Assembly (NCBI GenBank): GCA_948847595.1
Contig: CAQOGY010000004.1
Location: 1-64,000 of the forward strand
Direction: 5' to 3'
Length of the DNA stretch: 64,000 nt
Source: an uncultured Bacteroides sp.
GTDB taxonomy: Bacteria > Bacteroidota > Bacteroidia > Bacteroidales > Bacteroidaceae
Each line of letters starts with the position of its first letter. Position 1 is the stretch's first letter. Both the position numbers and the translations under genes were made by a program. The notes beneath the pieces were generated by a model. That model had not been told where the DNA came from and did no database searches. It saw nothing but the letters and a program-made list of their open reading frames with translations. This document shows, piece by piece, positions 9,190 through 17,624 of the stretch.

Positions 9190-11307
9190 ATGATAAAGAA
9201 GATTTATATATTATTATTAACCGTATTAGGGATGGGAGTAATTTCTTCTTGCTCTGATTACCTGAATTCGGAGAAATATTTTAAGGATCGTCTGACACTG
9301 GAGAAAACTTTCGAAAGTAAGGATCATGTGGAAGAATGGTTAGCTTATGCTTTTTCATTTATAAAAAATGAAAACTATGAGGTGACGACTAAAGGACCAA
9401 GTGAGAATTCGTTTTGTTTTTCAGACGATATGTATTATGGTGACCGCGATAAGACAATCGATGCAACAAAGAATGAATTGTCATATAATATGTTCAAGTT
9501 AGGAGAATATGATGAGAATACTTATAATGTTGGGGCATGGGGGGCATGTTATAAAGGAATTTTCCAAGCATCAGTATTTATCCATAATGTTGACCGGTGT
9601 CAAGAGATGGCTGATTGGGAAATACTAGATTATAAGGGGCAGGCTCGTTTTGTTCGTGCTTACTATTACTGGTTGCTCTTACGTCGTTATGGTCCAGTGC
9701 CTATTATGCCGGACGAAGGAGTGGATTATACTCAAAGTTATGATCAAATAGCTACTCCACGTAGCTCATACGAAGAAGTGGCACAATATATCAGTGACGA
9801 AATGGTACAGGCTACTAAAGAGTTACAATATGATCGTCGTACTGATAATTATGCTATAGGCCGACCTACTCGTGGAGCTGCATTGGCAGTTCGTGCTTAT
9901 GCACTGATTTTTGCAGCTAGTCCGTTTGCTAATGGAAATAATGATGAATATGCGCAGCAATTGGTAGATGATGAAGGGCGTCGTTTGCTTTCTTCCGAAT
10001 ATAGTGAAGAAAAATGGGCAAAAGCTGCTGCCGCTTGCCGCGATGTCATCGATTTAGATGTTTATGAGTTGAATATTGTAAATAAATCCACATCTGATAA
10101 TGGACCTTCTGAACGTCCGACTGTTACTCCACCGGCTGATGGCGAGTTTTCCAATCAACCCTGGCCAAAAGGATGGACAAATATTGACCCGCTCAGATCA
10201 TATCGTACTATCTTTGATGGTACTATATTACCTGCAAACAATAAAGAACTGATATTTACACGCGGGGCAACAAATATAGATATGTTGGTACTTCATCAGA
10301 TGCCTAAGGATGATGGCGGCTGGAACTGTCATGGTATGACACAGAAAATGCTGGATGCATATTATATGAATAATGGTAGTAATGAGCCGGGTATGAACTC
10401 TATGTATCAAGGAGTAGCTAATTATCAAGGTATTGTAGATACTCGTGAACGTAGAACCGGATTTACTGATTTGCAAGACTTGAAGGATAATAAATATCCG
10501 GAATTAGGTTGGAAATATGATCCGAAGAAAGGAGATAACGATCAGGCCAAAACTGGGATGAATGTTTCTTTGCAATATGTAGAACGCGAACCACGATTCT
10601 ATGCTTCTGTTGCTTATAATGGCTGTACCTGGTATTATTTGAGCCAGACTGAAAGCAAACCTGCCGATGTAAATCAACAAGTTTGGTACTACTTTGGAAG
10701 TTCCGATGGTTATCGTAATGACGGTTTCTACTTGCGTACAGGTATAGGAATCAAAAAGTTTGTTCATCCAAACGACTATCCAGGCAATTATGTTGCGAAA
10801 GCTGAAACAGCAATTCGCTATGCGGATATTCTACTGCTTTATGCTGAAGCATTGAATGAGTTGACTGGAACATACAATATACCTTCTTGGAATGAGGCGA
10901 CAACCTACACTATCAGCCGTGATAAAGAACAAATGGAAAGAGGTATTCATCCGGTACGTATTCGTGCCGGGCTGCCTGACTATCCAGACGAATTTTATCT
11001 GCAGAGTGGGGTTGATGATATGCGTAAAGCATTAAAACGTGAACGTATGATAGAGTTTATGGGCGAAGGAAAACGTTACTTTGACATTCGCCGTTGGAAA
11101 GATGCGCCAGTAGAAGAATCTCTGCAAATATACGGTTGTAATGTCTTTGTTGGTGAAGCTAAGAGAGACGAATTCCATTCGGCAATTCCTGTTTACAATC
11201 TCCCGTCTACTTTCTCGGAAAAGCTATGGTTATGGCCTATCAAACATAGTGAGTTGAAACGTAATTCACGTTTAACACAGAACCCAGGATGGACAATGTA
11301 TGATTAA
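9190..11307 (+). CDS. susD: SusD-family outer-membrane lipoprotein (PUL1)
   Basis: Glycan-binding lid partner of the preceding SusC, 705 aa, at the long end for the family. The lipobox is ISSCSDY at about residue 21. The N-terminal helical TPR-like region has typical SusD motifs (QARFVRAYYYWLLLRRYGPVPIMP), and the C-terminal part has RYADILLLYAEALNE, KRERMIEFMGEGKRYFDIRRW and WPIKHSEL. It sits 15 bp after susC and overlaps the reading region of the next gene's longer frame. Substrate is not deducible from the sequence. Confidence 0.95.
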   Translation: MIKKIYILLLTVLGMGVISSCSDYLNSEKYFKDRLTLEKTFESKDHVEEWLAYAFSFIKNENYEVTTKGPSENSFCFSDDMYYGDRDKTIDATKNELSYNMFKLGEYDENTYNVGAWGACYKGIFQASVFIHNVDRCQEMADWEILDYKGQARFVRAYYYWLLLRRYGPVPIMPDEGVDYTQSYDQIATPRSSYEEVAQYISDEMVQATKELQYDRRTDNYAIGRPTRGAALAVRAYALIFAASPFANGNNDEYAQQLVDDEGRRLLSSEYSEEKWAKAAAACRDVIDLDVYELNIVNKSTSDNGPSERPTVTPPADGEFSNQPWPKGWTNIDPLRSYRTIFDGTILPANNKELIFTRGATNIDMLVLHQMPKDDGGWNCHGMTQKMLDAYYMNNGSNEPGMNSMYQGVANYQGIVDTRERRTGFTDLQDLKDNKYPELGWKYDPKKGDNDQAKTGMNVSLQYVEREPRFYASVAYNGCTWYYLSQTESKPADVNQQVWYYFGSSDGYRNDGFYLRTGIGIKKFVHPNDYPGNYVAKAETAIRYADILLLYAEALNELTGTYNIPSWNEATTYTISRDKEQMERGIHPVRIRAGLPDYPDEFYLQSGVDDMRKALKRERMIEFMGEGKRYFDIRRWKDAPVEESLQIYGCNVFVGEAKRDEFHSAIPVYNLPSTFSEKLWLWPIKHSELKRNSRLTQNPGWTMYD

Positions 11308-11329
11308 TTCTAAACATAAAGACTTATAT

Positions 11330-12391
11330 ATGAAGAAAATATATACTTTGGCAGCTTTGGCTGCAATGACAATGTTGGGAACTTCCTGCAATTCGGAATG
11401 GGAAGATGAACAATATGAGCACTACATTTCTTTCAGTTCACAACTGGATAGTAAGGGAGTGACGAATATATATGTACCTTATAGCCGCCATGATGCAGAA
11501 GGAAATTATGCAGAAGGAGGAGAAGGGAGGTCCAATTATCAGTTACCGATACTTGTTAGTGGTTCTACCGATAATCCAAGTAATGTCACTGTACACGTAG
11601 CACATGATGCTGATACATTGAATATTTTGAATTACGCTCGTTACGCTACACGTACAGAACTATATTATGAGGATATGGGAGCAGAAGGATTGGCATACGC
11701 TTCATATCCAGAATCTCTACAGATAAAAGCAGGAGAAAATAAAGGTTTACTGGATCTTAAATTTGATTTTCGCAACATTGATATGTCAGAAAAATGGGTA
11801 CTTCCATTGCAGATTGTAGACGACGCGTCTTACAACTACGTAGCTCATCCACGTAAAGACTATGCTAAGGCGATATTGAGAATCTTCCCATTTAATGATT
11901 ACTCTGGCGATTATTCTGGTACAGGAATAACCAACAAGGTGGTGACGGGATATGATGGAGATGGTAAACCGATAGAAACAGCAGAATCTATCACAAAATC
12001 GTCAATAAGAGGGTATGTGATAGATGAACAGACTATTTTTACGTATGCAGGAATAGTAGATGAGGATTATACAGACCGTAGAAAGTATAAAATCAAATTT
12101 GCTTTTAATGGTGAGACGAATGGTTCGGTTACTATTTCCTGTGATAATGCAGAAGAGATTGGATTTGAATTAAACAAGGACGTGACTCCTTCATTTCGTA
12201 TTTCTTCATCAATGGATGACGCGAAGCCTTATCTGGAACACCGTTATGTAATAATTAATAATGTTGATTATTATTTCAATTATATACCAGTGGAAGGTAC
12301 TATCATTCGCTATCATGTAAAAGGTACATTGACATTATCACGTGATATCAATACTCAGATTCCAGACGAAGATCAAGCAATTGAATGGTAG
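11330..12391 (+). CDS. DUF1735/DUF4361-type PUL lipoprotein
   Basis: 353-aa lipoprotein with lipobox LGTSCNSEW. The start at 11330 gives a normal signal peptide; an ATG at 11300 overlaps the susD stop and encodes a poor N-terminus. The N-terminal half resembles the DUF1735 beta-sandwich (PILVSGSTDNPSNVTVHV and KWVLPLQIVDD), and the C-terminal half the DUF4361 type. Such proteins are common last genes of Bacteroides PUL operons and are thought to bind glycan at the surface (SusE/F position). It ends 29 bp before a strong hairpin terminator. Confidence 0.8.
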   Translation: MKKIYTLAALAAMTMLGTSCNSEWEDEQYEHYISFSSQLDSKGVTNIYVPYSRHDAEGNYAEGGEGRSNYQLPILVSGSTDNPSNVTVHVAHDADTLNILNYARYATRTELYYEDMGAEGLAYASYPESLQIKAGENKGLLDLKFDFRNIDMSEKWVLPLQIVDDASYNYVAHPRKDYAKAILRIFPFNDYSGDYSGTGITNKVVTGYDGDGKPIETAESITKSSIRGYVIDEQTIFTYAGIVDEDYTDRRKYKIKFAFNGETNGSVTISCDNAEEIGFELNKDVTPSFRISSSMDDAKPYLEHRYVIINNVDYYFNYIPVEGTIIRYHVKGTLTLSRDINTQIPDEDQAIEW

Positions 12392-12420
12392 TTCCTATTA
12401 ATCGCTAATCTAATGATTCA

Positions 12421-12470
12421 AGAAGAGGGTGAAGTTCAAGTTATTGAATTCACCCTCTTCTCTTATTTTG
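12421..12470. terminator. Bidirectional hairpin terminator after PUL1
   Basis: Stem arms at 12421-12439 and 12444-12461 pair with a single bulged base around a 4-nt loop. The right arm is followed by TCTTATTTT. It lies between the convergent ends of the PUL1 operon and the gene at 12527-15082. Confidence 0.85.
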
Positions 12471-12526
12471 AAAAGTTATTTTAGGACTGATTGTGTGCCG
12501 TTTATTGTCAAATATCCTAAAGTATA

Positions 12527-15082
12527 CTATTTCGTTTCTGCAACTGTAGAATACGTCACGCTCCCTAGCTTCCCGTCATTACTCAGTGTCTCAGCTTGAA
12601 TAATCAATGGCGTGGAATACTGATTATTGTAACATTCGATCACTGCCTTACCATTCTCATCCGTCTGCACAGTCGGATTCCAGTAAAGAGTTCGTCTTTT
12701 GTCTGCTTTATCTATGTATAATTCTTTATCTATATAAGCAGGAGAATAATACTCTAATGCCGGTGTATATCCCTGCATAACAGTCTGCCGGGTACCAAGA
12801 GCTGCAGTCTCGTGTTTATTCAGAACATCATGTTTGGGCAATGGAATGAGGTAGAAAATACTATATTTGTCCAGTTCCGATACATCTACATCATTGGAAT
12901 TAGACATTTTGGTATTCTGGATAATTTCATCATCTACTCCTCCTGTGCCTTTACTGATGATAATAGAAGCCAAACCGTCTATTTCAGTCAGCATCATGTT
13001 TACTTCTGTTGACGATAGAATTTTGTTATCCATAATATAACAGATCGGTTTCTGGCGGTAAGTACAGTTATCATTGGAACGGTCCCAGTAAAAGAGTGGA
13101 TTTAATTTTTCCATCACTTCCGGGATAGTGGTGACAACTTTGCCATTATCGCGAAGCTGATCGACAGCCTGGCGTATATCATAGTAGGCATCAATACTTT
13201 GCTCATTAATTTTAGTCGCCATATTCGTACTTTGACGGCGCCGCTTACTTTTGATTTCAACTTCGTCCAAAAGATAAAGCCCGTCTACCCGACGGATGGA
13301 ATCTATATATAAAGAGTCGAATTTTTCAGCTTCCTGTTGCCAGTGGGCAATGTTGCTCCACTCCGGATGCAACTCTCTGTAACCGTATGCACGCGTAGCA
13401 GGCGAGAAATGCCGGTCGATGAGAATAGAAGCGTCCTTATTTCGTTCTTTTCCCACTTTGCGAGTCTGGATCACAGCTTCCATTGATCCCTCGAAATCTT
13501 CCAGCGGAATGCTGAAATGTCCGTTCTCATCCGTAACGGTCTGACCGGTAATAATCTCTGCATCTCTCTTCACCATTACGCTGAGAGCTATATCCTTCAG
13601 CTTGTTTTTGAGAATCGTAGATTTGACTTGTCCATAAAGTACCAGTTGGCTTTCTGGCAACTGAAGTGGGGTGAATGGGCTGATACCGATCTGTTGTGTC
13701 ATATCATATTTACGCCATCCGTGTACCATTAACAGTATATCCAGTTCCTTCTGTTTCCGGAGAGAACTCTCTGTGAAGTAGTAGCCGGGTTGATGAATGT
13801 AGCCTTTCAAGTCCGATGTAAGTAGAAGGTCGGTGAAGATATTGTTATCATATTCCATATAATCAGAGCGGACGGCGTCACGGATACTGACTGATAATTT
13901 GCCGGGTATCGGTTCTCCTATGGCGTTGTTCAACTGCAGTTCGCAGCGGATGGGAGCATAAGGAGCGTAAATCTCTTTTAAACCTTTGGGCGAGATTTGT
14001 AAAGGAGCCCGTGGAGAAGCAAAGATAAAGCGGTCGCATAAAGTATTTCCGGCACGATTGAGCAGACTGATTTGTAAGACTCCTGCCGGTAACTTGCGCG
14101 ACAATACTGTAAATTGCTGAGGCTTATTTGCCTGACAGTGGATAAGCTGATAGGCATGGGGACGTCCCTGATGGCTTATAAAAACGGCTAATGTATCCTG
14201 CGGGGTCGCTGCATTACATGATACCGTCACAGAAATAGCCCCTGCATTATTGCCTACTTTCAGAATATACCCGCTTGGCAGTGCTTTAGGGAGGGTAAAT
14301 TCATACTGTTTTCCTTGAAAGTTTACTTTAGCGATTGCCGGCAGAGCAGAAGGCGTATACTCAAAAGCTCCCATTCCATCGTGTAAAGTTTCAAAAGACG
14401 TGATTTCTTGCCCTTCTTTGGTATAAAGTGTGCCTGATAATTGAATATTTCCTTCATTTTTGCTTTCTGCTTTGAAAGCAACCTGCGAAGTTACCCCTTC
14501 GACTAACTGTCCTCCTTCCGGAAAGAAACGCAGACTCAGCTTCTCTCTTGTTTCTTCCGGCCTTTTCTCCATAGACGGACTCAACTCATAGGTGCTGATA
14601 CTACGCTCCAACTGGTCGCTATGAGAAAGCTGATAGACAGGGAAAGTACGTGAAAAGTACTGCGGATCACTGAATGCAAGCATCCAGCGGGTGTAAGCAC
14701 GTACTTCGTAATAACCGGATAGCATTGACTGGGGGAGTACAAACTGCCCGTTGCCTTCTCCTTGTGATAGTTTAATGATCTGTTTATCAGTAAGGTGCCC
14801 TGCCTGATCTACCAGTTCCACATACAAAGGACGGCTGATTGAACTGAAAACTTGTTTTTCGGCAAGAGTGACATATGCTTTGAACCATATCGTGTCGCCC
14901 ACATAATAGCTTGTATTATCAAAATGCAGATATGCTTTTTCACGCGGATAGTTATCGGCAAAAGTTTGAGCTTGATTCATGTACTGTTCGAATATCACTT
15001 TAGCGGGTGGATTTTCTCCACGTGCAGATATTGCTAAAAGTCCGCATACTGAGAGTAAAAATAATAACGGTTTGTTTTTCAT
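12527..15082 (-). CDS. Large exported MG2/TonB-plug-like protein
   Basis: 851-aa protein with a signal peptide (about residues 1-22, ending ISARG). The N-terminal region resembles alpha-2-macroglobulin MG domains (PREKAYLHFDNTSYYVGDTIWFKAYV, GYYEVRAYTRWM). A carboxypeptidase-regulatory-like segment follows around residues 480-560, then a plug-like region (LLDEVEIKSKRRRQ, about residues 610-760), and a C-terminal block RTLYWNPTVQTDENGKA typical of this Bacteroidetes group. There is no beta-barrel, so it is not a transporter. Function is unknown; relatives are annotated as TonB-dependent receptor plug or MG2 domain proteins. It is transcribed alone, towards the PUL1 terminator, from a probable promoter about 95 bp upstream. 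Confidence 0.8.
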   Translation of the reverse strand: MKNKPLLFLLSVCGLLAISARGENPPAKVIFEQYMNQAQTFADNYPREKAYLHFDNTSYYVGDTIWFKAYVTLAEKQVFSSISRPLYVELVDQAGHLTDKQIIKLSQGEGNGQFVLPQSMLSGYYEVRAYTRWMLAFSDPQYFSRTFPVYQLSHSDQLERSISTYELSPSMEKRPEETREKLSLRFFPEGGQLVEGVTSQVAFKAESKNEGNIQLSGTLYTKEGQEITSFETLHDGMGAFEYTPSALPAIAKVNFQGKQYEFTLPKALPSGYILKVGNNAGAISVTVSCNAATPQDTLAVFISHQGRPHAYQLIHCQANKPQQFTVLSRKLPAGVLQISLLNRAGNTLCDRFIFASPRAPLQISPKGLKEIYAPYAPIRCELQLNNAIGEPIPGKLSVSIRDAVRSDYMEYDNNIFTDLLLTSDLKGYIHQPGYYFTESSLRKQKELDILLMVHGWRKYDMTQQIGISPFTPLQLPESQLVLYGQVKSTILKNKLKDIALSVMVKRDAEIITGQTVTDENGHFSIPLEDFEGSMEAVIQTRKVGKERNKDASILIDRHFSPATRAYGYRELHPEWSNIAHWQQEAEKFDSLYIDSIRRVDGLYLLDEVEIKSKRRRQSTNMATKINEQSIDAYYDIRQAVDQLRDNGKVVTTIPEVMEKLNPLFYWDRSNDNCTYRQKPICYIMDNKILSSTEVNMMLTEIDGLASIIISKGTGGVDDEIIQNTKMSNSNDVDVSELDKYSIFYLIPLPKHDVLNKHETAALGTRQTVMQGYTPALEYYSPAYIDKELYIDKADKRRTLYWNPTVQTDENGKAVIECYNNQYSTPLIIQAETLSNDGKLGSVTYSTVAETK

Positions 15083-15452
15083 ATTAGTGCTGTCTATTTT
15101 TAGTTGTCTATTTTATTGTATGATTTTTATGTTCAGCACTTTCTCTGTGCTATTTTAGTATCATGTGAACTACTACAAAGATAGCGGTTTCGATGAATAA
15201 AGAAGGAAAAAAAACGTTCAATCTAAGAAAGAAACTGTTCATTACTCTATAAATACTAATCGGATTGCTGTTTCATGTTGATAATTCTTTTTATCAAAAT
15301 TCGTTTGTACTGAATGAGAAAGGCTGCCTTATTTTTATTGTTGAATAGATTTTATCATTTTTTGAATAGAAAATGTTCGTGTTTCTATTGTTTTTTGTCG
15401 TTCTTTGTGTATCACATTAAACAAAATCTAATCAATGATAATAAATAGAATT
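15083..15452. other. Divergent intergenic region
   Basis: About 370 AT-rich bases between divergently transcribed genes. It holds a -7 promoter box for the leftward gene, a small hairpin (AGCAC/GTGCT at 15135-15151) in that gene's leader, and no open frame worth calling. The rightward promoter was not found. Confidence 0.5.
15176..15183 (-). promoter_or_regulatory. Candidate Bacteroides -7 box
   Basis: TATCTTTG on the minus strand fits TAnnTTTG. No TTTG is present at the usual upstream distance, so support is partial. It would give a leader of about 85-90 nt for the gene at 12527-15082. Confidence 0.4.
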
Positions 15453-16046
15453 ATGAGAACACTTATTATTTTGCTTTTATGCACGAACACGAGTTTTGCG
15501 ATAGCTCAGATTTCTCCCAAAGCAGTTGAGAAGAATAACCAATCTGTGAAAACTGCGGGTTTCTTTAATGATTCCGATTCTTTAAATAAGGCTATTCATC
15601 TTTCAGATGAGGCGATAGCTTTGGAGCCTTCATACAAACTGGCATATGCAAATAAGATTAAATACTTAATGGCGTTGGGACAGAAGGAGAAAGCACTGCA
15701 AACCATGTTGCAAATGGAGAAATTCTCTCCGGATGATCCTTACTATATTTTAGGTAAGGGAATGATGCTGGAAGAGAATGCTAAAAAGAGCCTGGCTATG
15801 GATGCTTACAAACAAGCTGCCTCTCTTTTCGAAAAACGCTTGAAGGAGAAACCAACTGAAGCAGACCTGATGAATTATGTATTCGTACTCTTTTTGAGGG
15901 ATAACAAAAATTATTCTTTGGATGAAATCGAAAAGGAGTATCCCCAAATCTTCAGTCCAGCAATAAGACAACACACGAAAAAGTTGATAGATGAACTTAG
16001 CAATAAAAGAGAGGATGTAATTCATGAGATGCTAGGTGGTAAATGA
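15453..16046 (+). CDS. Exported TPR-like protein
   Basis: 197-aa protein with a signal peptide ending SFAIAQ. The ATG at 15453 fits better than an upstream ATG at 15435. Residues about 45-130 look like tetratricopeptide helices (LSDEAIALEPSYKLAYANKIKYLMALG, YILGKGMMLEENAK), suggesting a periplasmic protein-protein interaction role. The C-terminus is helical and charged. No enzyme motif is visible. It is the first of three small exported proteins reading in one direction. Confidence 0.65.
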   Translation: MRTLIILLLCTNTSFAIAQISPKAVEKNNQSVKTAGFFNDSDSLNKAIHLSDEAIALEPSYKLAYANKIKYLMALGQKEKALQTMLQMEKFSPDDPYYILGKGMMLEENAKKSLAMDAYKQAASLFEKRLKEKPTEADLMNYVFVLFLRDNKNYSLDEIEKEYPQIFSPAIRQHTKKLIDELSNKREDVIHEMLGGK

Positions 16047-16214
16047 AAACATAGGGATGACTGTTGTTTCTAGTCGTTTCCTATACGGGAAACTGCCGTT
16101 TCCGCCTGGGAATGATAAGCATTGTTGTTTAACTTCTCAGTTGTTAATATCTGACAAACAGATGGGAAAAAGATTAATGTGTTGCTATAATTTGATTTTA
16201 AAACTAATATTCAT

Positions 16215-16979
16215 ATGAAGTATTATTTTATTTTTTTGTTTCAGCTTATTGTGCTTTCTTCCTATGGGCAGAAGAATAAGGAAGCTGAGATAGATTCACT
16301 GGAATCGGAAATGATGAATTTTTTTCAAGCAACGTTGGAAAGAAATTATGGTCGAAAAGATGCTCTTGACTTATTGGTAAAGGGCTTGGAACGATATCAC
16401 TTCAACTATCTGTTGGATGTAGACAAAGTTCGGCTGAAACAGATTAATGAAAAACTATATGCGGGTGGTTTACTTCATTCCTATTTTGTTGATGGAGCTA
16501 TTCTGAATGATTCTTGCACGCTGTTTGTTCTGGATGGTGTTTCTCCGTCAGAATATCGTCAGTCTGATGCTTATCAACAAGCATCCAAGAATCAGCAGGA
16601 GCATGGTGGCTCTCTTAGCCTTGTTGCCGATTCACTACAATATGCGTATATGAAAGCTCAGGTTGAGTATATAATATTGCCGTTTAAGAAACGGTTGGAT
16701 GGCTTCACATATTGGCAAAGAGAATTGGAACCGGCCATTCATCCGGCCTTGAAAGCGTATGTCAAAGCGGAAAATGCGACAGGAGGAGTTTCTTCGGTTA
16801 TGATATTTTGGGAAATTGCCAGGAACACGGATCATTTTTGCAGTGATTTTAAAACAGATCGTGATGTGCGAATGTTCCTGACGCTTTATTTCTGGAAATA
16901 TTTGTGTTATTTTGCAAATATAGATTTTTATACCGGTCAGGATAAAACTGAAGAGATTCTGAAGGGGGAGGCTGATTAG
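16215..16979 (+). CDS. Exported protein of unknown function
   Basis: 254 aa with a signal peptide ending SSYGQ. The mature part is predicted mostly helical with clusters of aromatic residues (YHFNYLLDVDK, FTYWQRELEPAIHPAL, FLTLYFWKYLCYFANIDFY). I do not recognise a family. It lies 168 bp after the TPR-like gene and 44 bp before a DUF3828-like lipoprotein, with which it is probably co-transcribed. Confidence 0.65.
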   Translation: MKYYFIFLFQLIVLSSYGQKNKEAEIDSLESEMMNFFQATLERNYGRKDALDLLVKGLERYHFNYLLDVDKVRLKQINEKLYAGGLLHSYFVDGAILNDSCTLFVLDGVSPSEYRQSDAYQQASKNQQEHGGSLSLVADSLQYAYMKAQVEYIILPFKKRLDGFTYWQRELEPAIHPALKAYVKAENATGGVSSVMIFWEIARNTDHFCSDFKTDRDVRMFLTLYFWKYLCYFANIDFYTGQDKTEEILKGEAD

Positions 16980-17023
16980 TTTGGAAATCTGATTATTAGT
17001 TTAAAACAAGAACCATTAATGTT

Positions 17024-17527
17024 ATGAAATTGAGAATTGTACATTTGTTATTATTGCAGTCCGTAATGCTTCTTCTTTCCTGTTCCAATCAGAGCCGGAA
17101 GAATATGGATACATCGGCAGAACCAGCTGACGTACAGGCGAATGTGTCGGACAGTAGTAGAATTGAACAAGAAGCCATCGGCATGATTGAAGACTTTTAT
17201 GAGGCTTATGCTGCCAGTTTCATGTCCACCGGTAAAGAAGCTCTCGCACTTGGGGATTCAATTAAGCAAAAGTTTCTGACCAAAGAGCTGATAGAGAAAG
17301 TTGATAGGCTGATAGAGGCGACAGATGCCGATCCGATCATTCGTGCGCAAGATTTAGGTGAAAATGACATGAAAACATTGTCGGTGAAACATCTGAATGA
17401 TAATTGGTATGAGGTTAACTATACTTCGGCTAAAGGCAGCCAGTATGAACGTGCCGTGAGTATCCCGGTCAGAGTGGTTAACGTTGACGGACAATATCTG
17501 ATTGATGATATAACTCCGGAAAACTGA
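17024..17527 (+). CDS. DUF3828-like lipoprotein
   Basis: 167-aa lipoprotein with lipobox LLLSCSNQ. The mature part (IGMIEDFYEAYAAS, KQKFLTKELIEKVDRL, WYEVNYTS, VRVVNVDGQYLIDDI) resembles DUF3828 or NTF2-like domains, which bind small ligands or stabilise proteins in the periplasm. It is the last gene of the small-protein group and ends at a terminator hairpin facing the convergent DUF4965 gene. Confidence 0.7.
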   Translation: MKLRIVHLLLLQSVMLLLSCSNQSRKNMDTSAEPADVQANVSDSSRIEQEAIGMIEDFYEAYAASFMSTGKEALALGDSIKQKFLTKELIEKVDRLIEATDADPIIRAQDLGENDMKTLSVKHLNDNWYEVNYTSAKGSQYERAVSIPVRVVNVDGQYLIDDITPEN

Positions 17528-17552
17528 TCGTATCATTAAATGATATGAAAAA

Positions 17553-17600
17553 AGACAAACAGCATCTTTTACGCTAGGCAAAAGGGCTGTTTGTCTATAT
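17553..17600. terminator. Terminator hairpin between convergent genes
   Basis: Arms AGACAAACAGC (17553-17563) and GCTGTTTGTCT (17586-17596) pair perfectly over 11 bp around a 22-nt loop. A-rich sequence lies on the left side and AT-rich sequence on the right. It sits between convergent gene ends. Confidence 0.7.
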
Positions 17601-17624
17601 TCAACGAGGAAAAGAGTATTCGTT

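Noticed and set aside
16036..16218. 60-codon plus-strand frame between two exported proteins
   Set aside because: Overlaps the end of the preceding gene, lacks a signal or recognisable pattern, and is probably spacer.
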